A DNA stretch of 34,320 nucleotides from Oceaniradius stylonematis (GTDB lineage: Bacteria > Pseudomonadota > Alphaproteobacteria > Rhizobiales > Rhizobiaceae). The stretch lies in NCBI RefSeq assembly GCF_003149475.2, contig NZ_QFWV02000002.1:307579-341898 (forward strand). Direction: 5' to 3'. Under the pieces are notes generated by a model that saw only the letters and a program-made list of their open reading frames with translations, was not told where the DNA came from and made no database searches. This document shows, piece after piece, positions 25,991-34,320 of the stretch. Both the position numbers and the translations under genes were made by a program. The first letter of the stretch is position 1. Every line of letters starts with the position of its first letter.

Positions 25991-27736
25991 TCACCGCATC
26001 TCGGTGGGCGCATCAACGCCCAGGATCGCAAGCCCCGACTGCAGAACGTTCAACACGCCCTGCACGAGACCCAGTCTGGCTTGCGTCAATTGTCGGTCGT
26101 TAACCTTAACAAAGCGTAAGGCGTCATCGGAGGTGCCCCGGTTCCAGTGCGCATGCAGCGCGCTGGCGACATCGTGCAGGTAAAAGGCAACGCGATGCGG
26201 CTCGCGCGCCGAGGCCGCCGCCTCGATCAGGCGGGGATATTCGGTCAGCTTGCGCACCAGCGCGATCTCGCCCGGATCGGTCAGCCGGTCGAACGCGGCC
26301 GGATCGGGCGCGATCGCGCCCATCTGCTCGGTCGCCTGTCGCAGCACCGAATGGCACCGCGCCGACGCGTATTGCACGTAAAAGACCGGGTTGTCCTTGG
26401 ACTGCTCGGTGACCTTGGCAAAATCGAAATCGAGCGGTTCGGAGCTCTTGCGGTAGATCATCATGAACCGCACCGCATCGCGTCCCACCTCGTCGACCAC
26501 CTCGCGCAAAGTCACGAACTGGCCCGACCGCTTGGACATCTTCACCGGTTCGCCGCCCTTGTAGAGCTTGACGAGCTGGGTGAGCAGCACGGTCAGCGTC
26601 GCCTTGCCGCCGGAGACCGCGCGTGCCAGCGCTTCCATGCGCTTCACGTAGCCGCCATGGTCGGCGCCGAGCACGAAGATCATCTCGTCGAACCCGCGTT
26701 CGAACTTGTCGACGAAATAGGCGACGTCGGCAGCGAAATAAGTGTACTGGCCGTCCGACTTGACGAGCGGCCGGTCGAGATCGTCGCCGACATCGGTCGA
26801 TCTGAACAATGTCTGCTCGCGGTCTTCCCAGTCGTCGGGCAATTGGCCCTTGGGCGGCGGCAGCGTGCCCTTGTAGACATGGCCCTTCATGGTCAGTTCG
26901 TTGATCGCGGCGCGGATTTTCCGTGCGCCGTCGGCATGCAATTGCCGCTCGGAGAAGAAGACGTCGTGATGGACGTTCAACGCCGCCAGATCGGCCCTGA
27001 TCATGTCCATCATGGCATCGATGGCAACGTCCGTTGCGATCCGCAGCGCCTCGTCCTGCGGCTTGGTCAGAAGCGCGTCGCCATGGGCGTCGGCCAATGC
27101 CTGGCCGACCGGCTTGAGATAGTCCCCCGGATAGAGCCCCTCGGGGATCGCGCCGATCTCCTCGCCCAGCGCCTCGCGGTAACGCAGCAGTGCCGACCGG
27201 CCGAGCGCCATCACCTGCACGCCGGCATCGTTGATGTAATATTCCTTGACGACATCATGGCCCGCAAAGGCCAGAAGGTTGGCCAGCGTGTCGCCGACCA
27301 CGGCACCGCGGCAATGGCCCACATGCATCGGCCCGGTCGGATTGGCCGAGACATATTCGACATTGATGTTGATGCCCTGCCCCATCTCGCTGCGGCCATA
27401 GGCAACGCCCTTGTCGAGGATTTCGGCAAGCTGCGCGGTCCAGAAACCGTCCGAGAGCCGCAGATTGACGAAACCCGGCCCGGCCACCGACGCTTCGCTC
27501 ACATCGGCATCGGCCGCCATCGCATCGGCGATCCGCTGCGCCAGCTCGCGCGGGTTCTGGCCCACCTTCTTGGCCAGAACCATCGCCGCATTGGTCGCCA
27601 GATCGCCATGGTCGGGATCGCGCGGCGGCTCGACCTGAATGCGCGACAGGTCGGGCGCCGAGCCATCGGCGGCGGTCAGGTCCATCCGCTGGACGGCATC
27701 GGTGATGCGGTCGCGGAACAGGGCGAAAATGTTCAT
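25991..27736 (-). CDS. argS: Arginyl-tRNA synthetase
   Basis: Class I synthetase charging tRNA-Arg; 581 aa, full length. The HIGH motif is HVGH (138-141) in [15 protein letters not shown] and the KMSKS motif is KMSKR (399-403). The N-terminal Add1 domain and the C-terminal anticodon-binding DALR domain ([33 protein letters not shown]) are present. The ATG at 27736 begins [11 protein letters not shown], as expected for the family. It lies 56 bases after dgt and 96 bases before the SPOR gene. Confidence 0.97.
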   Translation of the reverse strand: MNIFALFRDRITDAVQRMDLTAADGSAPDLSRIQVEPPRDPDHGDLATNAAMVLAKKVGQNPRELAQRIADAMAADADVSEASVAGPGFVNLRLSDGFWTAQLAEILDKGVAYGRSEMGQGININVEYVSANPTGPMHVGHCRGAVVGDTLANLLAFAGHDVVKEYYINDAGVQVMALGRSALLRYREALGEEIGAIPEGLYPGDYLKPVGQALADAHGDALLTKPQDEALRIATDVAIDAMMDMIRADLAALNVHHDVFFSERQLHADGARKIRAAINELTMKGHVYKGTLPPPKGQLPDDWEDREQTLFRSTDVGDDLDRPLVKSDGQYTYFAADVAYFVDKFERGFDEMIFVLGADHGGYVKRMEALARAVSGGKATLTVLLTQLVKLYKGGEPVKMSKRSGQFVTLREVVDEVGRDAVRFMMIYRKSSEPLDFDFAKVTEQSKDNPVFYVQYASARCHSVLRQATEQMGAIAPDPAAFDRLTDPGEIALVRKLTEYPRLIEAAASAREPHRVAFYLHDVASALHAHWNRGTSDDALRFVKVNDRQLTQARLGLVQGVLNVLQSGLAILGVDAPTEMR

Positions 27737-27792
27737 CGAACGATCCTGGAGGGTGTGGGCCGGCGTCGTGCTGCCAGCGTTTGCGCGGCTGG

Positions 27793-29013
27793 CTAACGCA
27801 AATCCGGTGTCCGGTCAAACAGCCGCCGATGCTCGGAAAGCGCGAACGTGTCGGTCATGCCGGCAATGTAATCGGCAACGCGGATTGCGAGCTGCGTCTC
27901 GTCCAGGGCGGTTGCGTCACCGGCCCATTCGCCGCCCATCAGCGACGGCGATCGGGTGAACCGGCGGAACAGGTCATGCACCACCGCCTCGGCCTGAGCG
28001 CGCACCCGCATCACCTCCTCGTGTCGGTAGAGATGCTCGAACAGGAAGCGCTTGAGGCCCGCTTCGCGCTCCGCCATGGCGGCGGAAAACCGGGCCAGCG
28101 TTTCACCGGCATCGTGAATGTCGGCAACCGATTGCGGGATTTTCCGGTCAAGGTTGGATGCCGTCTCGGCGATCACATCCTCGACCATCGCCGTCATCAC
28201 CCGGCGTGTCATCTCATGCGCACGGCGGCCATCGTCGAGACCGGGATAGTGATCGTCGACAATCGCCAGCGCCTCGCCCGCCAGCGGGACGCCGCGCAGC
28301 ATGTCGAATGTCAGCAGCCCGGCCCGCAGCCCGTCATCGAGATCGTGCGTGTTATAGGCGATGTCGTCGGCAATCGCCGCCGCCTGCGCCTCCAGGCCGG
28401 CATGCCGCTGGACCTCCAGGTCGTGGCCGGCCAGATAATCGGCGATTGCGCGGGGCACCGCCTTGCCGCCAACCGGCGTACCCGTTGCCGGGTCGATCAG
28501 CGGTCCGTTGTGCTTGACGAGGCCCTCCAGCGTCTCCCAGGTCAGGTTGAGCCCGTCGAAGCCAGCATAGCGCCGCTCCAGCCGGGTGACGACGCGCAGC
28601 GCCTGGGCATTGTGGTCGAACCCGCCATGGCCGGCCATCAGCGCGTCGAGCACATCCTCGCCCGTATGGCCGAACGGGGTGTGGCCGAAATCGTGGACGA
28701 GCGCCACCGCCTCCGCCAGATCGTCATCGATGCGTAAGGCGCGGGCCAAAGCACGGGCGATCTGCGCCACCTCGATCGTGTGCGTCAGCCGCGTGCGGTA
28801 ATGGTCGCCCTCGTGGCTGAAAAAGACCTGCGTCTTGTGCTTGAGCCGCCGGAAGGCAGTCGAATGGATGATCCGGTCCCGGTCGCGCTGGAACGGCGTT
28901 CGCGTCGGGCTTTCCGGCTCGGCGATCAGCCGGCCACGGCTTTTCGCCGGATCGGTGGCATAGACCGCCCGCCCGCCGAACCCGAAGCCGATATCGCCGA
29001 ACCGCCCTGCCAT
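27793..29013 (-). CDS. dgt: Deoxyguanosinetriphosphate triphosphohydrolase-like HD protein
   Basis: HD-domain dNTP triphosphohydrolase, type-2 dGTPase-like, 406 aa. The metal ligands include His78 in [17 protein letters not shown] and His107-Asp108 in [36 protein letters not shown]-type residues and [15 protein letters not shown] are family hallmarks. The ATG at 29013 ([13 protein letters not shown]) is chosen over an in-frame ATG 68 codons upstream, which would run through the divergent intergenic region and the start of erpA. First gene of the long minus-strand run and divergent from erpA. The true nucleotide substrate is not certain from sequence. Confidence 0.93.
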   Translation of the reverse strand: MAGRFGDIGFGFGGRAVYATDPAKSRGRLIAEPESPTRTPFQRDRDRIIHSTAFRRLKHKTQVFFSHEGDHYRTRLTHTIEVAQIARALARALRIDDDLAEAVALVHDFGHTPFGHTGEDVLDALMAGHGGFDHNAQALRVVTRLERRYAGFDGLNLTWETLEGLVKHNGPLIDPATGTPVGGKAVPRAIADYLAGHDLEVQRHAGLEAQAAAIADDIAYNTHDLDDGLRAGLLTFDMLRGVPLAGEALAIVDDHYPGLDDGRRAHEMTRRVMTAMVEDVIAETASNLDRKIPQSVADIHDAGETLARFSAAMAEREAGLKRFLFEHLYRHEEVMRVRAQAEAVVHDLFRRFTRSPSLMGGEWAGDATALDETQLAIRVADYIAGMTDTFALSEHRRLFDRTPDLR

Positions 29014-29036
29014 GGCCCGTCGCTGCCTTTTCCCGG

Positions 29037-29054
29037 GGTCATGCGCGCATGACC
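29037..29054. promoter_or_regulatory. Perfect 18-bp palindrome between dgt and erpA
   Basis: GGTCATGCGCGCATGACC is a perfect palindrome centred 32 bases before the dgt ATG and upstream of the predicted erpA promoter. That fits an operator serving one or both divergent genes. The regulator is not identifiable from the sequence. Confidence 0.55.
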
Positions 29055-29068
29055 TGCCCTCACGCATA

Positions 29069-29097
29069 TTGACGGCGGCTCCGGGCGTCCATACCTT
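29069..29097 (+). promoter_or_regulatory. Putative sigma-70 promoter of erpA
   Basis: A -35 box TTGACG (29069-29074), a 17-base spacer and a -10 box TACCTT (29092-29097) lie about 47 bases before the erpA ATG. The -35 is strong and the -10 is weak. Confidence 0.45.
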
Positions 29098-29143
29098 CCG
29101 GTCAACAAATCCGAACCGGCGCGCTGTGCCGAAGGGAACGATC

Positions 29144-29497
29144 ATGACCGCACACGACCAGACGATGACGGGCAAGCAGGTCTCGGTGACCGACGCCGCC
29201 TTCGCGCGCGTCGCCAAGGTGCTGGAAGGCGAGCCCGAAAAGGACGCGCTGCGCGTGTCGGTCGAAGGCGGAGGCTGTTCCGGATTCTCCTACAAGTTCG
29301 ATCTCGTTTCCGGCCGCAACGACGATGATGTTGTGCTTGAAAAGGATGGTGCAACCATCCTGGTTGACGAGCTTTCTCTCGTCTACATGGGCGGCTCGGT
29401 GATCGACTTCGTCGATGATCTTATCGGCCAGTCCTTCCAGATCAAGAACCCCAACGCGGTCGCCAGCTGTGGCTGCGGCACGTCGTTCACGATCTGA
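29144..29497 (+). CDS. erpA: Iron-sulfur cluster insertion protein (A-type carrier)
   Basis: A-type carrier that passes Fe-S clusters to target enzymes; 117 aa. The three conserved Cys are Cys45 in [11 protein letters not shown] and Cys109/Cys111 in SCGCGTSF. The ATG at 29144 has GAAGGGA upstream; an in-frame ATG at 29012 would add 44 unrelated residues overlapping dgt. ErpA is favoured over IscA or SufA because there is no isc or suf operon here and rhizobia carry erpA beside dgt and xthA. xthA follows 46 bases downstream. Confidence 0.92.
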   Translation: MTAHDQTMTGKQVSVTDAAFARVAKVLEGEPEKDALRVSVEGGGCSGFSYKFDLVSGRNDDDVVLEKDGATILVDELSLVYMGGSVIDFVDDLIGQSFQIKNPNAVASCGCGTSFTI

Positions 29498-29543
29498 TTC
29501 GATACGCCCATTTGCCCGGACCCGTACGCGAGAACATCGCCCC

Positions 29544-30326
29544 ATGAAGATCGCGACGTGGAACATCAACGGCGTCAAGGCCCGCATCGATACCGTGCTG
29601 AGCTGGCTGGAGCAGTCCGCCCCCGACATTGCCTGCCTGCAGGAAATCAAGTCGGTCGACGAGAACTTCCCGCGCGAGGCCTTCGAGGCGCTCGGCTACA
29701 ATGTCGAAACCAACGGCCAGAAAGGTTTCAACGGCGTTGCGATCTTCTCGCGCCTGCCTTTCGACGAGGTCAATCGCGGGCTGCCCGGCGATGACGACGA
29801 CGAGCAGGCACGCTTTATCGAGGGCGTCTTTTCGACCAGCAATGGCGTTTTGCGCGTCGTCTCGCTCTATCTGCCCAACGGCAATCCGGTCGATTCGGAC
29901 AAGTTTCCCTACAAGCTGGGCTGGATGGACCGGCTCGACGCCTGGGCGCGCGAGCGTCTGGCGCTCGAGGAGCCGCTGGTGCTGGCGGGCGATTACAACG
30001 TCATCCCGATGCCCGGGGACTGCCACGATCCCGCCGTCTGGGAGGGCGATGCGCTTTATCGGCCCGAAAGCCGGGGTGCATTCCGCCGGCTTGCCAATGC
30101 CGGCTTCACCGACGCGCTGAGGGCCGTGACCGACGCCCCTGAAACCTATACGTTCTGGGACTATCAGGCCGGCGCCTGGCAGAAGAACAACGGCATCCGC
30201 ATCGACCATCTGATGCTGTCGCCGGAAGCTGCCAACCGGCTCGAATCGGTCGACGTCGAAAAGCATGTGCGCGGCTGGGAAAAGCCGTCCGACCATGTTC
30301 CGGTCGTCGCGCAGATGGCGTTCTGA
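29544..30326 (+). CDS. xthA: Exodeoxyribonuclease III family AP endonuclease
   Basis: Repairs abasic sites and 3' blocked ends in DNA; Mg-dependent, 260 aa. Active-site segments of the exonuclease III/APE family are all present: WNINGVKAR (6-14), Glu34 in CLQEIKS, GDYNVIP, IRIDHLMLS and SDHVPV near the C-terminus. The ATG at 29544 starts MKIATWNING exactly as in the family. It is likely cotranscribed with erpA (46-base gap) and is followed by a small secreted protein gene. Confidence 0.95.
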   Translation: MKIATWNINGVKARIDTVLSWLEQSAPDIACLQEIKSVDENFPREAFEALGYNVETNGQKGFNGVAIFSRLPFDEVNRGLPGDDDDEQARFIEGVFSTSNGVLRVVSLYLPNGNPVDSDKFPYKLGWMDRLDAWARERLALEEPLVLAGDYNVIPMPGDCHDPAVWEGDALYRPESRGAFRRLANAGFTDALRAVTDAPETYTFWDYQAGAWQKNNGIRIDHLMLSPEAANRLESVDVEKHVRGWEKPSDHVPVVAQMAF

Positions 30327-30396
30327 CCCGACCCTGCAACCGGCGGTTTGTGAATTTTCGTCAAATGTGGAACACTCTCCGCGCCGGAGGTGCGTC

Positions 30397-30648
30397 ATGA
30401 TGAAACGCTGTCTTGCAGTCATTTTGGCGGTCGGAGCAGTTTCCCTGCCCGCGCCTGCCCTGGCCCAGAAAGTCGTGGGGCCGGACATTCCCTGCACCTG
30501 CCGCTTCAAGGGACAGGATGTCCCGGTTGGTCAGACCATGTGTCTCGATCTGCCGTCCGGCGAGGTTCTGGCGACCTGTGATCGCGTTCTCAACAACACC
30601 GCCTGGAAGACCGTGCAGCAGGGTTGCCCCGTGCCGGGATTGTCATAG
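30397..30648 (+). CDS. Small cysteine-rich secreted protein, 83 aa
   Basis: The product is unrecognised. MMKRCLAVILAVGAVSLPAPALA is a clear Sec signal peptide (cleavage after Ala23, ALA|QK), so the mature form is about 60 residues and periplasmic or secreted. The mature part has five Cys (33, 35, 49, 61, 77), starting with a CTC pair, plus a conserved-looking GQDVPVGQTMCLDLPSGEVLATCDRV segment. The odd number suggests two disulfides and one free Cys, or metal binding. GGAGG lies 6 bases before the ATG. It is 70 bases after xthA and convergent with exoR. Function is unknown. Confidence 0.85.
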   Translation: MMKRCLAVILAVGAVSLPAPALAQKVVGPDIPCTCRFKGQDVPVGQTMCLDLPSGEVLATCDRVLNNTAWKTVQQGCPVPGLS

Positions 30649-30676
30649 ATCGGTTGAACCGGCTTGTTGCGCGGCC

Positions 30677-31486
30677 TCAGCGGCTCGCCATCTCCTCGGC
30701 CAGCACCATCGCGGTGCGGCGGTCGGCCTCCGAAGACAGCGCGAACGCTTCCTCGTGGACGGGCCGGATCCAGACGCGGTCCTGCGGTCCGGCCCTGTTG
30801 AGGGCAGCCGTCAGCATCGACAGCCCGCGCACGGTCTGGCCGCGCTCGAACAGCATCTGACCGAGCATGGCCTGCGCCCCGACATGGCCCTTGCCGGCCG
30901 AAAGGTTGAACCAGCGCGCGGCCTGACGCGGGTCGGCATGGCCGCCCTCGCCGTAAAGCAGCATGCGGCCCAGCTCGAACTGGGCGTTGGGTTCGCCGAA
31001 ATTGGCCGCCGCCTGCCAGTAGAGTTCGCGCGCCTGCGCCGGATTGGCCACGACCGGCGAATTGGGAATGCCCCGCTGCACGTAGCTGGCCAGCGAGACC
31101 AGCGCATTGGCGACGAAGGTGGACTCCTGCGAGCCGGGCGCGGCGCCTTCGCGCACGATGCCCTGGAACAGCTTGAAGGCTTCATAGTCGTTTTCCGCAA
31201 CGCCGTCGCCGGCCGCATACATGTGGGCCAGCTTCCAGCGGGCGCCCGAATGACCCTGTTCGGCGGCATCGCGATAGGCGCGGAACGCCTCGTCCTTGTT
31301 GCCGCTCTGATAGGCGGTAAAGCCGAACCGGAACAGCGAACGAATGCTGTTATGGGCGGGCGCCGAAGACACACCGCCCTGCTCGTCGAACGCGTGGGCC
31401 GCCGGGACGGCGGCTGCGGCAACACATGTCGCCAGGCCGAGGGCGAGAACGCCCCCGAGCCATTCCTTGAACGCAAACTGCGACAT
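30677..31486 (-). CDS. exoR: ExoR-like periplasmic Sel1-repeat regulator
   Basis: The 269-aa exported protein has a signal peptide (cleavage near AHA|FD, about residue 32). Sel1-like repeats follow: FRAYRDAAEQGHSGARWKLAHMYAAGDGVA, ELYWQAAANFGEPNAQFELGRMLLYGEGG and WFNLSAGKGHVGAQAMLGQMLFERGQ. Length, repeat sequence and position beside xthA/erpA/dgt fit ExoR of Sinorhizobium and Agrobacterium, the periplasmic inhibitor of the ExoS/ChvG-ChvI system that controls exopolysaccharide, motility and acid response. The ATG at 31486 overlaps the ilvD stop by one base (TGATG). An in-frame GTG at 31504 has a better ribosome site (AAGGA, 6 bases upstream) and would add 6 residues. No chvG or chvI gene is in the window. 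Confidence 0.8.
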   Translation of the reverse strand: MSQFAFKEWLGGVLALGLATCVAAAAVPAAHAFDEQGGVSSAPAHNSIRSLFRFGFTAYQSGNKDEAFRAYRDAAEQGHSGARWKLAHMYAAGDGVAENDYEAFKLFQGIVREGAAPGSQESTFVANALVSLASYVQRGIPNSPVVANPAQARELYWQAAANFGEPNAQFELGRMLLYGEGGHADPRQAARWFNLSAGKGHVGAQAMLGQMLFERGQTVRGLSMLTAALNRAGPQDRVWIRPVHEEAFALSSEADRRTAMVLAEEMASR

Positions 31487-33210
31487 CAGATGTCCGCGTA
31501 ACACTGTTTTTCCTTCGCCCCGCCCGGATGGGTCACCGCGCCATGGCGCGCATCGCCAACCGTCTGGGCATATTTCCATAGCGTGCCGGACGTATAGTCC
31601 GTTTCACGCGGTTTCCATTCCTTGCGGCGCGCGGCCAGTTCGTCCTCGCTCAACGCCACATCCAGTGTCCCCTCGACTGCGTCGATGGTGATCTCGTCGC
31701 CATCGCGCAACAGCCCGATCGGGCCGCCCACCGCCGCTTCCGGCCCCACATGGCCGATGCAGAAGCCACGCGTCGCCCCGGAAAAGCGGCCGTCCGTGAT
31801 CAGCGCGACCTTGTCGCCCATGCCCTGGCCGTAGATCGCCGCCGTCGTCGACAGCATTTCCCGCATGCCCGGTCCGCCCTTCGGTCCCTCATAGCGGATC
31901 ACCAGCACCTCGCCGGCCTCGTAATTGCCGCCATTGACGGCATCGAAGCATTCTTCCTCGCTGTCGAAACAGCGCGCCGGGCCGGTGAATTTCAGCCTCT
32001 TCATGCCTGCGACCTTCACGATCGCCCCGTCCGGCGCCAGATTGCCCTTCAGCCCGACCACGCCACCTGTTTTGGTGATCGCCTTGTCGACCGGATAGAC
32101 AACGTCCTGCTCGTCGTTCCAGCGCACATGCTCCATGTTTTCGGCCAAAGTGCGGCCAGTCACGGTCATGCAGTCGCCATGCAGGAAACCGCCGTCGAGA
32201 AGCGCCTTCATCAAAAGCGGAATGCCGCCGGCCTCGAACAGGTCCTTGGCGACATATTTGCCGCCCGGCTTGAGGTCCGCGACATAGGGCGTCTTCTTGA
32301 AGATCTCGGCGACGTCGAACAGATCGAACTCGATACCGCATTCATGGGCGATCGCCGGCAGATGAAGCGCCGCATTGGTCGATCCGCCCGATGCGGCGAC
32401 GACGGCTGCGGCATTTTCCAGCGCCTTGCGCGTGACGATGTCGCGCGGGCGGATGTTGCGGGCGATCAGTTCCATCACCTTTTCGCCGGCGGCAAAGCCG
32501 AACCGGTCGCGGATTTCGTAGGGCGCCGGCGCACCGCACGAATAGGGCAGCGACAGGCCGATCGCCTCGGCAACGGTCGCCATCGTGTTGGCGGTGAATT
32601 GCGCGCCGCACGAGCCCGCCGACGGGCAGGCCACCTGTTCGAGTTCGGCCAGATCCTCGTCACTCAGATTGCCGACCGAATGCTGGCCAACCGCCTCGAA
32701 CACATCCTGGACAGTGACCTGCCGGCCCTTGAATGTGCCGGGCAGGATCGAGCCGCCATAGATGAACACGGACGGCACGTTCAGACGCACCATGGACATC
32801 ATCATGCCCGGCAGCGACTTGTCGCACCCCGCAAGGCCGACGAGCGCGTCGTAGCAATGGCCGCGCATGGTCAGTTCGACCGAATCGGCGATCACATCGC
32901 GCGAGACGAGCGATGCCTTCATGCCCTGATGGCCCATGGCAATGCCGTCGGTGACGGTGATCGTGCAGAACTCGCGCGGCGTTCCATTGGCCGCGGCAAC
33001 GCCCTTCTTGACCACCTGCGCCTGCCGCATCAGCGCTATGTTGCAGGGCGCGGCTTCGTTCCAGCACGAGGCGACGCCGACCAGCGGCTGTGCAATTTCT
33101 TCTGCCGACAAACCCATCGCATAGAGATACGAGCGGTGCGGTGCACGCGCCGGCCCGACCGTCGTGTAACGGCTGGGCAGTTTGGATTTGTCGAATACAG
33201 GCTTGTCCAT
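31486..33210 (-). CDS. ilvD: Dihydroxy-acid dehydratase
   Basis: Fe-S enzyme of valine, isoleucine and pantothenate synthesis that dehydrates 2,3-dihydroxy acids to 2-keto acids; 574 aa. The cluster ligands are visible as Cys56 in AAPCN, Cys129 in GCDKSLPG and Cys201 in [31 protein letters not shown] and the C-terminal [13 protein letters not shown] are typical. The ATG at 33210 ([15 protein letters not shown]) has AAGGA 10 bases upstream; an in-frame ATG at 33312 adds unrelated sequence. Its stop overlaps the exoR start, an unexpected coupling of amino-acid synthesis with an envelope regulator. It is divergent from ggt across a 257-base gap without a clear leader peptide or attenuator. Confidence 0.95.
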   Translation of the reverse strand: MDKPVFDKSKLPSRYTTVGPARAPHRSYLYAMGLSAEEIAQPLVGVASCWNEAAPCNIALMRQAQVVKKGVAAANGTPREFCTITVTDGIAMGHQGMKASLVSRDVIADSVELTMRGHCYDALVGLAGCDKSLPGMMMSMVRLNVPSVFIYGGSILPGTFKGRQVTVQDVFEAVGQHSVGNLSDEDLAELEQVACPSAGSCGAQFTANTMATVAEAIGLSLPYSCGAPAPYEIRDRFGFAAGEKVMELIARNIRPRDIVTRKALENAAAVVAASGGSTNAALHLPAIAHECGIEFDLFDVAEIFKKTPYVADLKPGGKYVAKDLFEAGGIPLLMKALLDGGFLHGDCMTVTGRTLAENMEHVRWNDEQDVVYPVDKAITKTGGVVGLKGNLAPDGAIVKVAGMKRLKFTGPARCFDSEEECFDAVNGGNYEAGEVLVIRYEGPKGGPGMREMLSTTAAIYGQGMGDKVALITDGRFSGATRGFCIGHVGPEAAVGGPIGLLRDGDEITIDAVEGTLDVALSEDELAARRKEWKPRETDYTSGTLWKYAQTVGDARHGAVTHPGGAKEKQCYADI

Positions 33211-33467
33211 TGTGGTCCGATCCTTGTCGCTTGTCCCTTGGGGCAACGCAAAGTCACCCGCCGGGCAGCGCGCCTCCGGGGTTGCGCGCGGTTTATGACG
33301 GAAAAGGGGCATCCTCCCCCGTACCCTCCTTAGCGGAAATCTTTGCCGGGAAGTGTTGCCGAATCGTCACAAAGCGTGATGCGCAGACGCGTTTCCTCAA
33401 CGCCCGTTCCGCTTTACGGCCCGCCGGCGCCATGTCACGCTCGGCACACCGTCAATGGAGCCGCGCC

Positions 33468-34320
33468 ATGATCGTCCGATCGTTCCTCGCAACCCTTGCC
33501 CTCGTTGCCCTTCCGCTGGCCGCCCAAGCGCAGGAGGCAGCCGATGCCGTGGCTCCCGAGGCCGCCACCGATACCGATACCGCGTTTGCCGGCGCTTCGC
33601 CGGCCGTGCAAGCCGCGCTGGATGCCAAACAGGCCGGCGAAACGGCCGTCGCGCAGGACTGGATGGTCGCCGCCGCCAATCCGCTGGCCGTCGAAGCGGG
33701 TGCGAGAGTGCTGGCGGAAGGCGGTTCGGCGGCCGATGCGATGGTCGCCGTGCAGGCCGTGCTCGGGCTGGTCGAACCGCAATCGTCAGGCCTCGGCGGC
33801 GGCGCGTTTCTGGTCTGGTTTGACGCGGCGAGCGGCACGGTGACCACGCTGGACGGGCGCGAGACCGCGCCGCGCGCCGCCACGCCGCGCCTTTTCCAGG
33901 ACGAGGCCGGCGAACCGCTGCAGTTCTTCGATGCCGTCGTCGGCGGCCGCTCCGTGGGCACACCGGGAACACCGGCGCTGATGGAAGAAGCGCATCGGCG
34001 CTGGGGCACCGCCAATTGGGGCAGCCTGTTCGGCGATGCGATCGCGCTGGCCGAAGACGGCTTTTCCGTGTCGCCTCGACTGGCATCGCTCGTGGCCCGC
34101 GATGCCGAGCGCCTGTCACGGTTCGAGACGACGGTTGCCTACTTCCTGCCCGGCGGCGAACCGCTTGCCGAAGGTGCCATGCTGCAGAACCCGGACTATG
34201 CGGAAACCCTGCGCGCCATGGCGGCCCAAGGCGCCCGCGCCATCTATGAAGGCCCGATCGCCGAGGCGATTGTCGATACAATCCGCACGGCACCCGGCAA
34301 TCCGGGCGTTCTTTCACTCG
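33468..34320 (+). CDS. ggt: Gamma-glutamyltranspeptidase, N-terminal part (cut by window end)
   Basis: Periplasmic Ntn-hydrolase that cleaves glutathione and other gamma-glutamyl compounds. The open frame runs through the window end with no stop; 284 residues are visible. MIVRSFLATLALVALPLAAQAQ is a Sec signal peptide. The mature start MVAAANPLAVEAGARVLAEGGSAADAMVAVQ, then LGLVEPQSSGLGGGAFLVW and LDGRETAP (the Arg that binds the alpha-carboxylate) are family hallmarks. The catalytic Thr at the small-subunit start lies beyond the window. An ATGGAG site precedes the ATG at 33468. It is divergent from ilvD. Confidence 0.9.
   Translation, partial: MIVRSFLATLALVALPLAAQAQEAADAVAPEAATDTDTAFAGASPAVQAALDAKQAGETAVAQDWMVAAANPLAVEAGARVLAEGGSAADAMVAVQAVLGLVEPQSSGLGGGAFLVWFDAASGTVTTLDGRETAPRAATPRLFQDEAGEPLQFFDAVVGGRSVGTPGTPALMEEAHRRWGTANWGSLFGDAIALAEDGFSVSPRLASLVARDAERLSRFETTVAYFLPGGEPLAEGAMLQNPDYAETLRAMAAQGARAIYEGPIAEAIVDTIRTAPGNPGVLSL

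Noticed and set aside
26147-27796. 549-aa plus-strand frame opposite argS
   Set aside because: Antisense shadow of a full-length ArgS with HVGH and KMSKR motifs.
30649-30676. Terminator between the small secreted gene and exoR
   Set aside because: Only a CGGT/ACCG 4-bp stem and no T-tract.
31750-33333. 527-aa plus-strand frame opposite ilvD
   Set aside because: Antisense shadow of ilvD with all Fe-S ligands present.
33366-33378. TCAC-N5-GTGA inverted repeat between ilvD and ggt as an operator
   Set aside because: Only 4-bp arms; such matches are frequent by chance.

Overview
The window is GC-rich DNA from an alphaproteobacterium, almost certainly of the order Hyphomicrobiales (Rhizobiales). 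The basis is the gene content and order: glnB-glnA next to an NAD(P)HX repair gene, the block dgt-argS-SPOR-nagZ-scpA-scpB-tatABC, erpA and xthA divergent from dgt, and an ExoR-type Sel1 protein beside them. I recognise this order from rhizobia. Almost all of it is core chromosomal housekeeping sequence. I see no CRISPR array, tRNA, rRNA, transposase, phage gene or integrase, and no candidate for a wholly new multi-gene defence or metabolic system.

Layout. 1-793 has no credible gene. It is full of hairpins, a tandem 26-bp direct repeat and an inverted pair of about 60-bp REP-like elements. 794-3175 (-) is ppsA (PEP synthase, GTG start). 3313-3693 (+) is an unknown small gene convergent with prfB (3698-4823, -), which carries a textbook +1 programmed frameshift. 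4935-8907 (-) holds a class A penicillin-binding protein and an AMIN/Amidase_3 amidase. 8908-10498 (-) is the NAD(P)HX epimerase/dehydratase gene and its upstream gap. 10752-12556 (+) is glnB-glnA, behind a sigma-54 promoter and ending in a strong intrinsic terminator.

Next come a GH1 beta-glucosidase with a LacI-type palindrome upstream (+), a small SMR transporter (-), and a PfkB kinase with a beta-CASP metallo-beta-lactamase protein (+). From 17151 to 29013 everything is on the minus strand. In transcription order it runs dgt, argS, a giant SPOR-domain protein, nagZ, scpA, scpB, a solitary ferric-iron-type ABC ATPase, tatA, tatB, tatC. Divergent from dgt are erpA, xthA and a small Cys-rich secreted protein. 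Then ilvD-exoR (-) overlap, and a gamma-glutamyltranspeptidase (+) runs off the right end.

How the genes fit together. Several act on the envelope: PBP1A, the amidase, NagZ, the SPOR protein, the Tat translocase, and ExoR, the periplasmic inhibitor of the ChvG/ExoS sensor in rhizobia. ScpAB organises the chromosome. PII/GlnA assimilate nitrogen. PEP synthase and PfkB touch central carbon. The most rewarding places to look are the prfB frameshift, the ilvD-exoR overlap, the ABC ATPase inside the scp-tat block, the repeated short motif in the SPOR protein, the 18-bp palindrome between dgt and erpA, and the structured non-coding left end.
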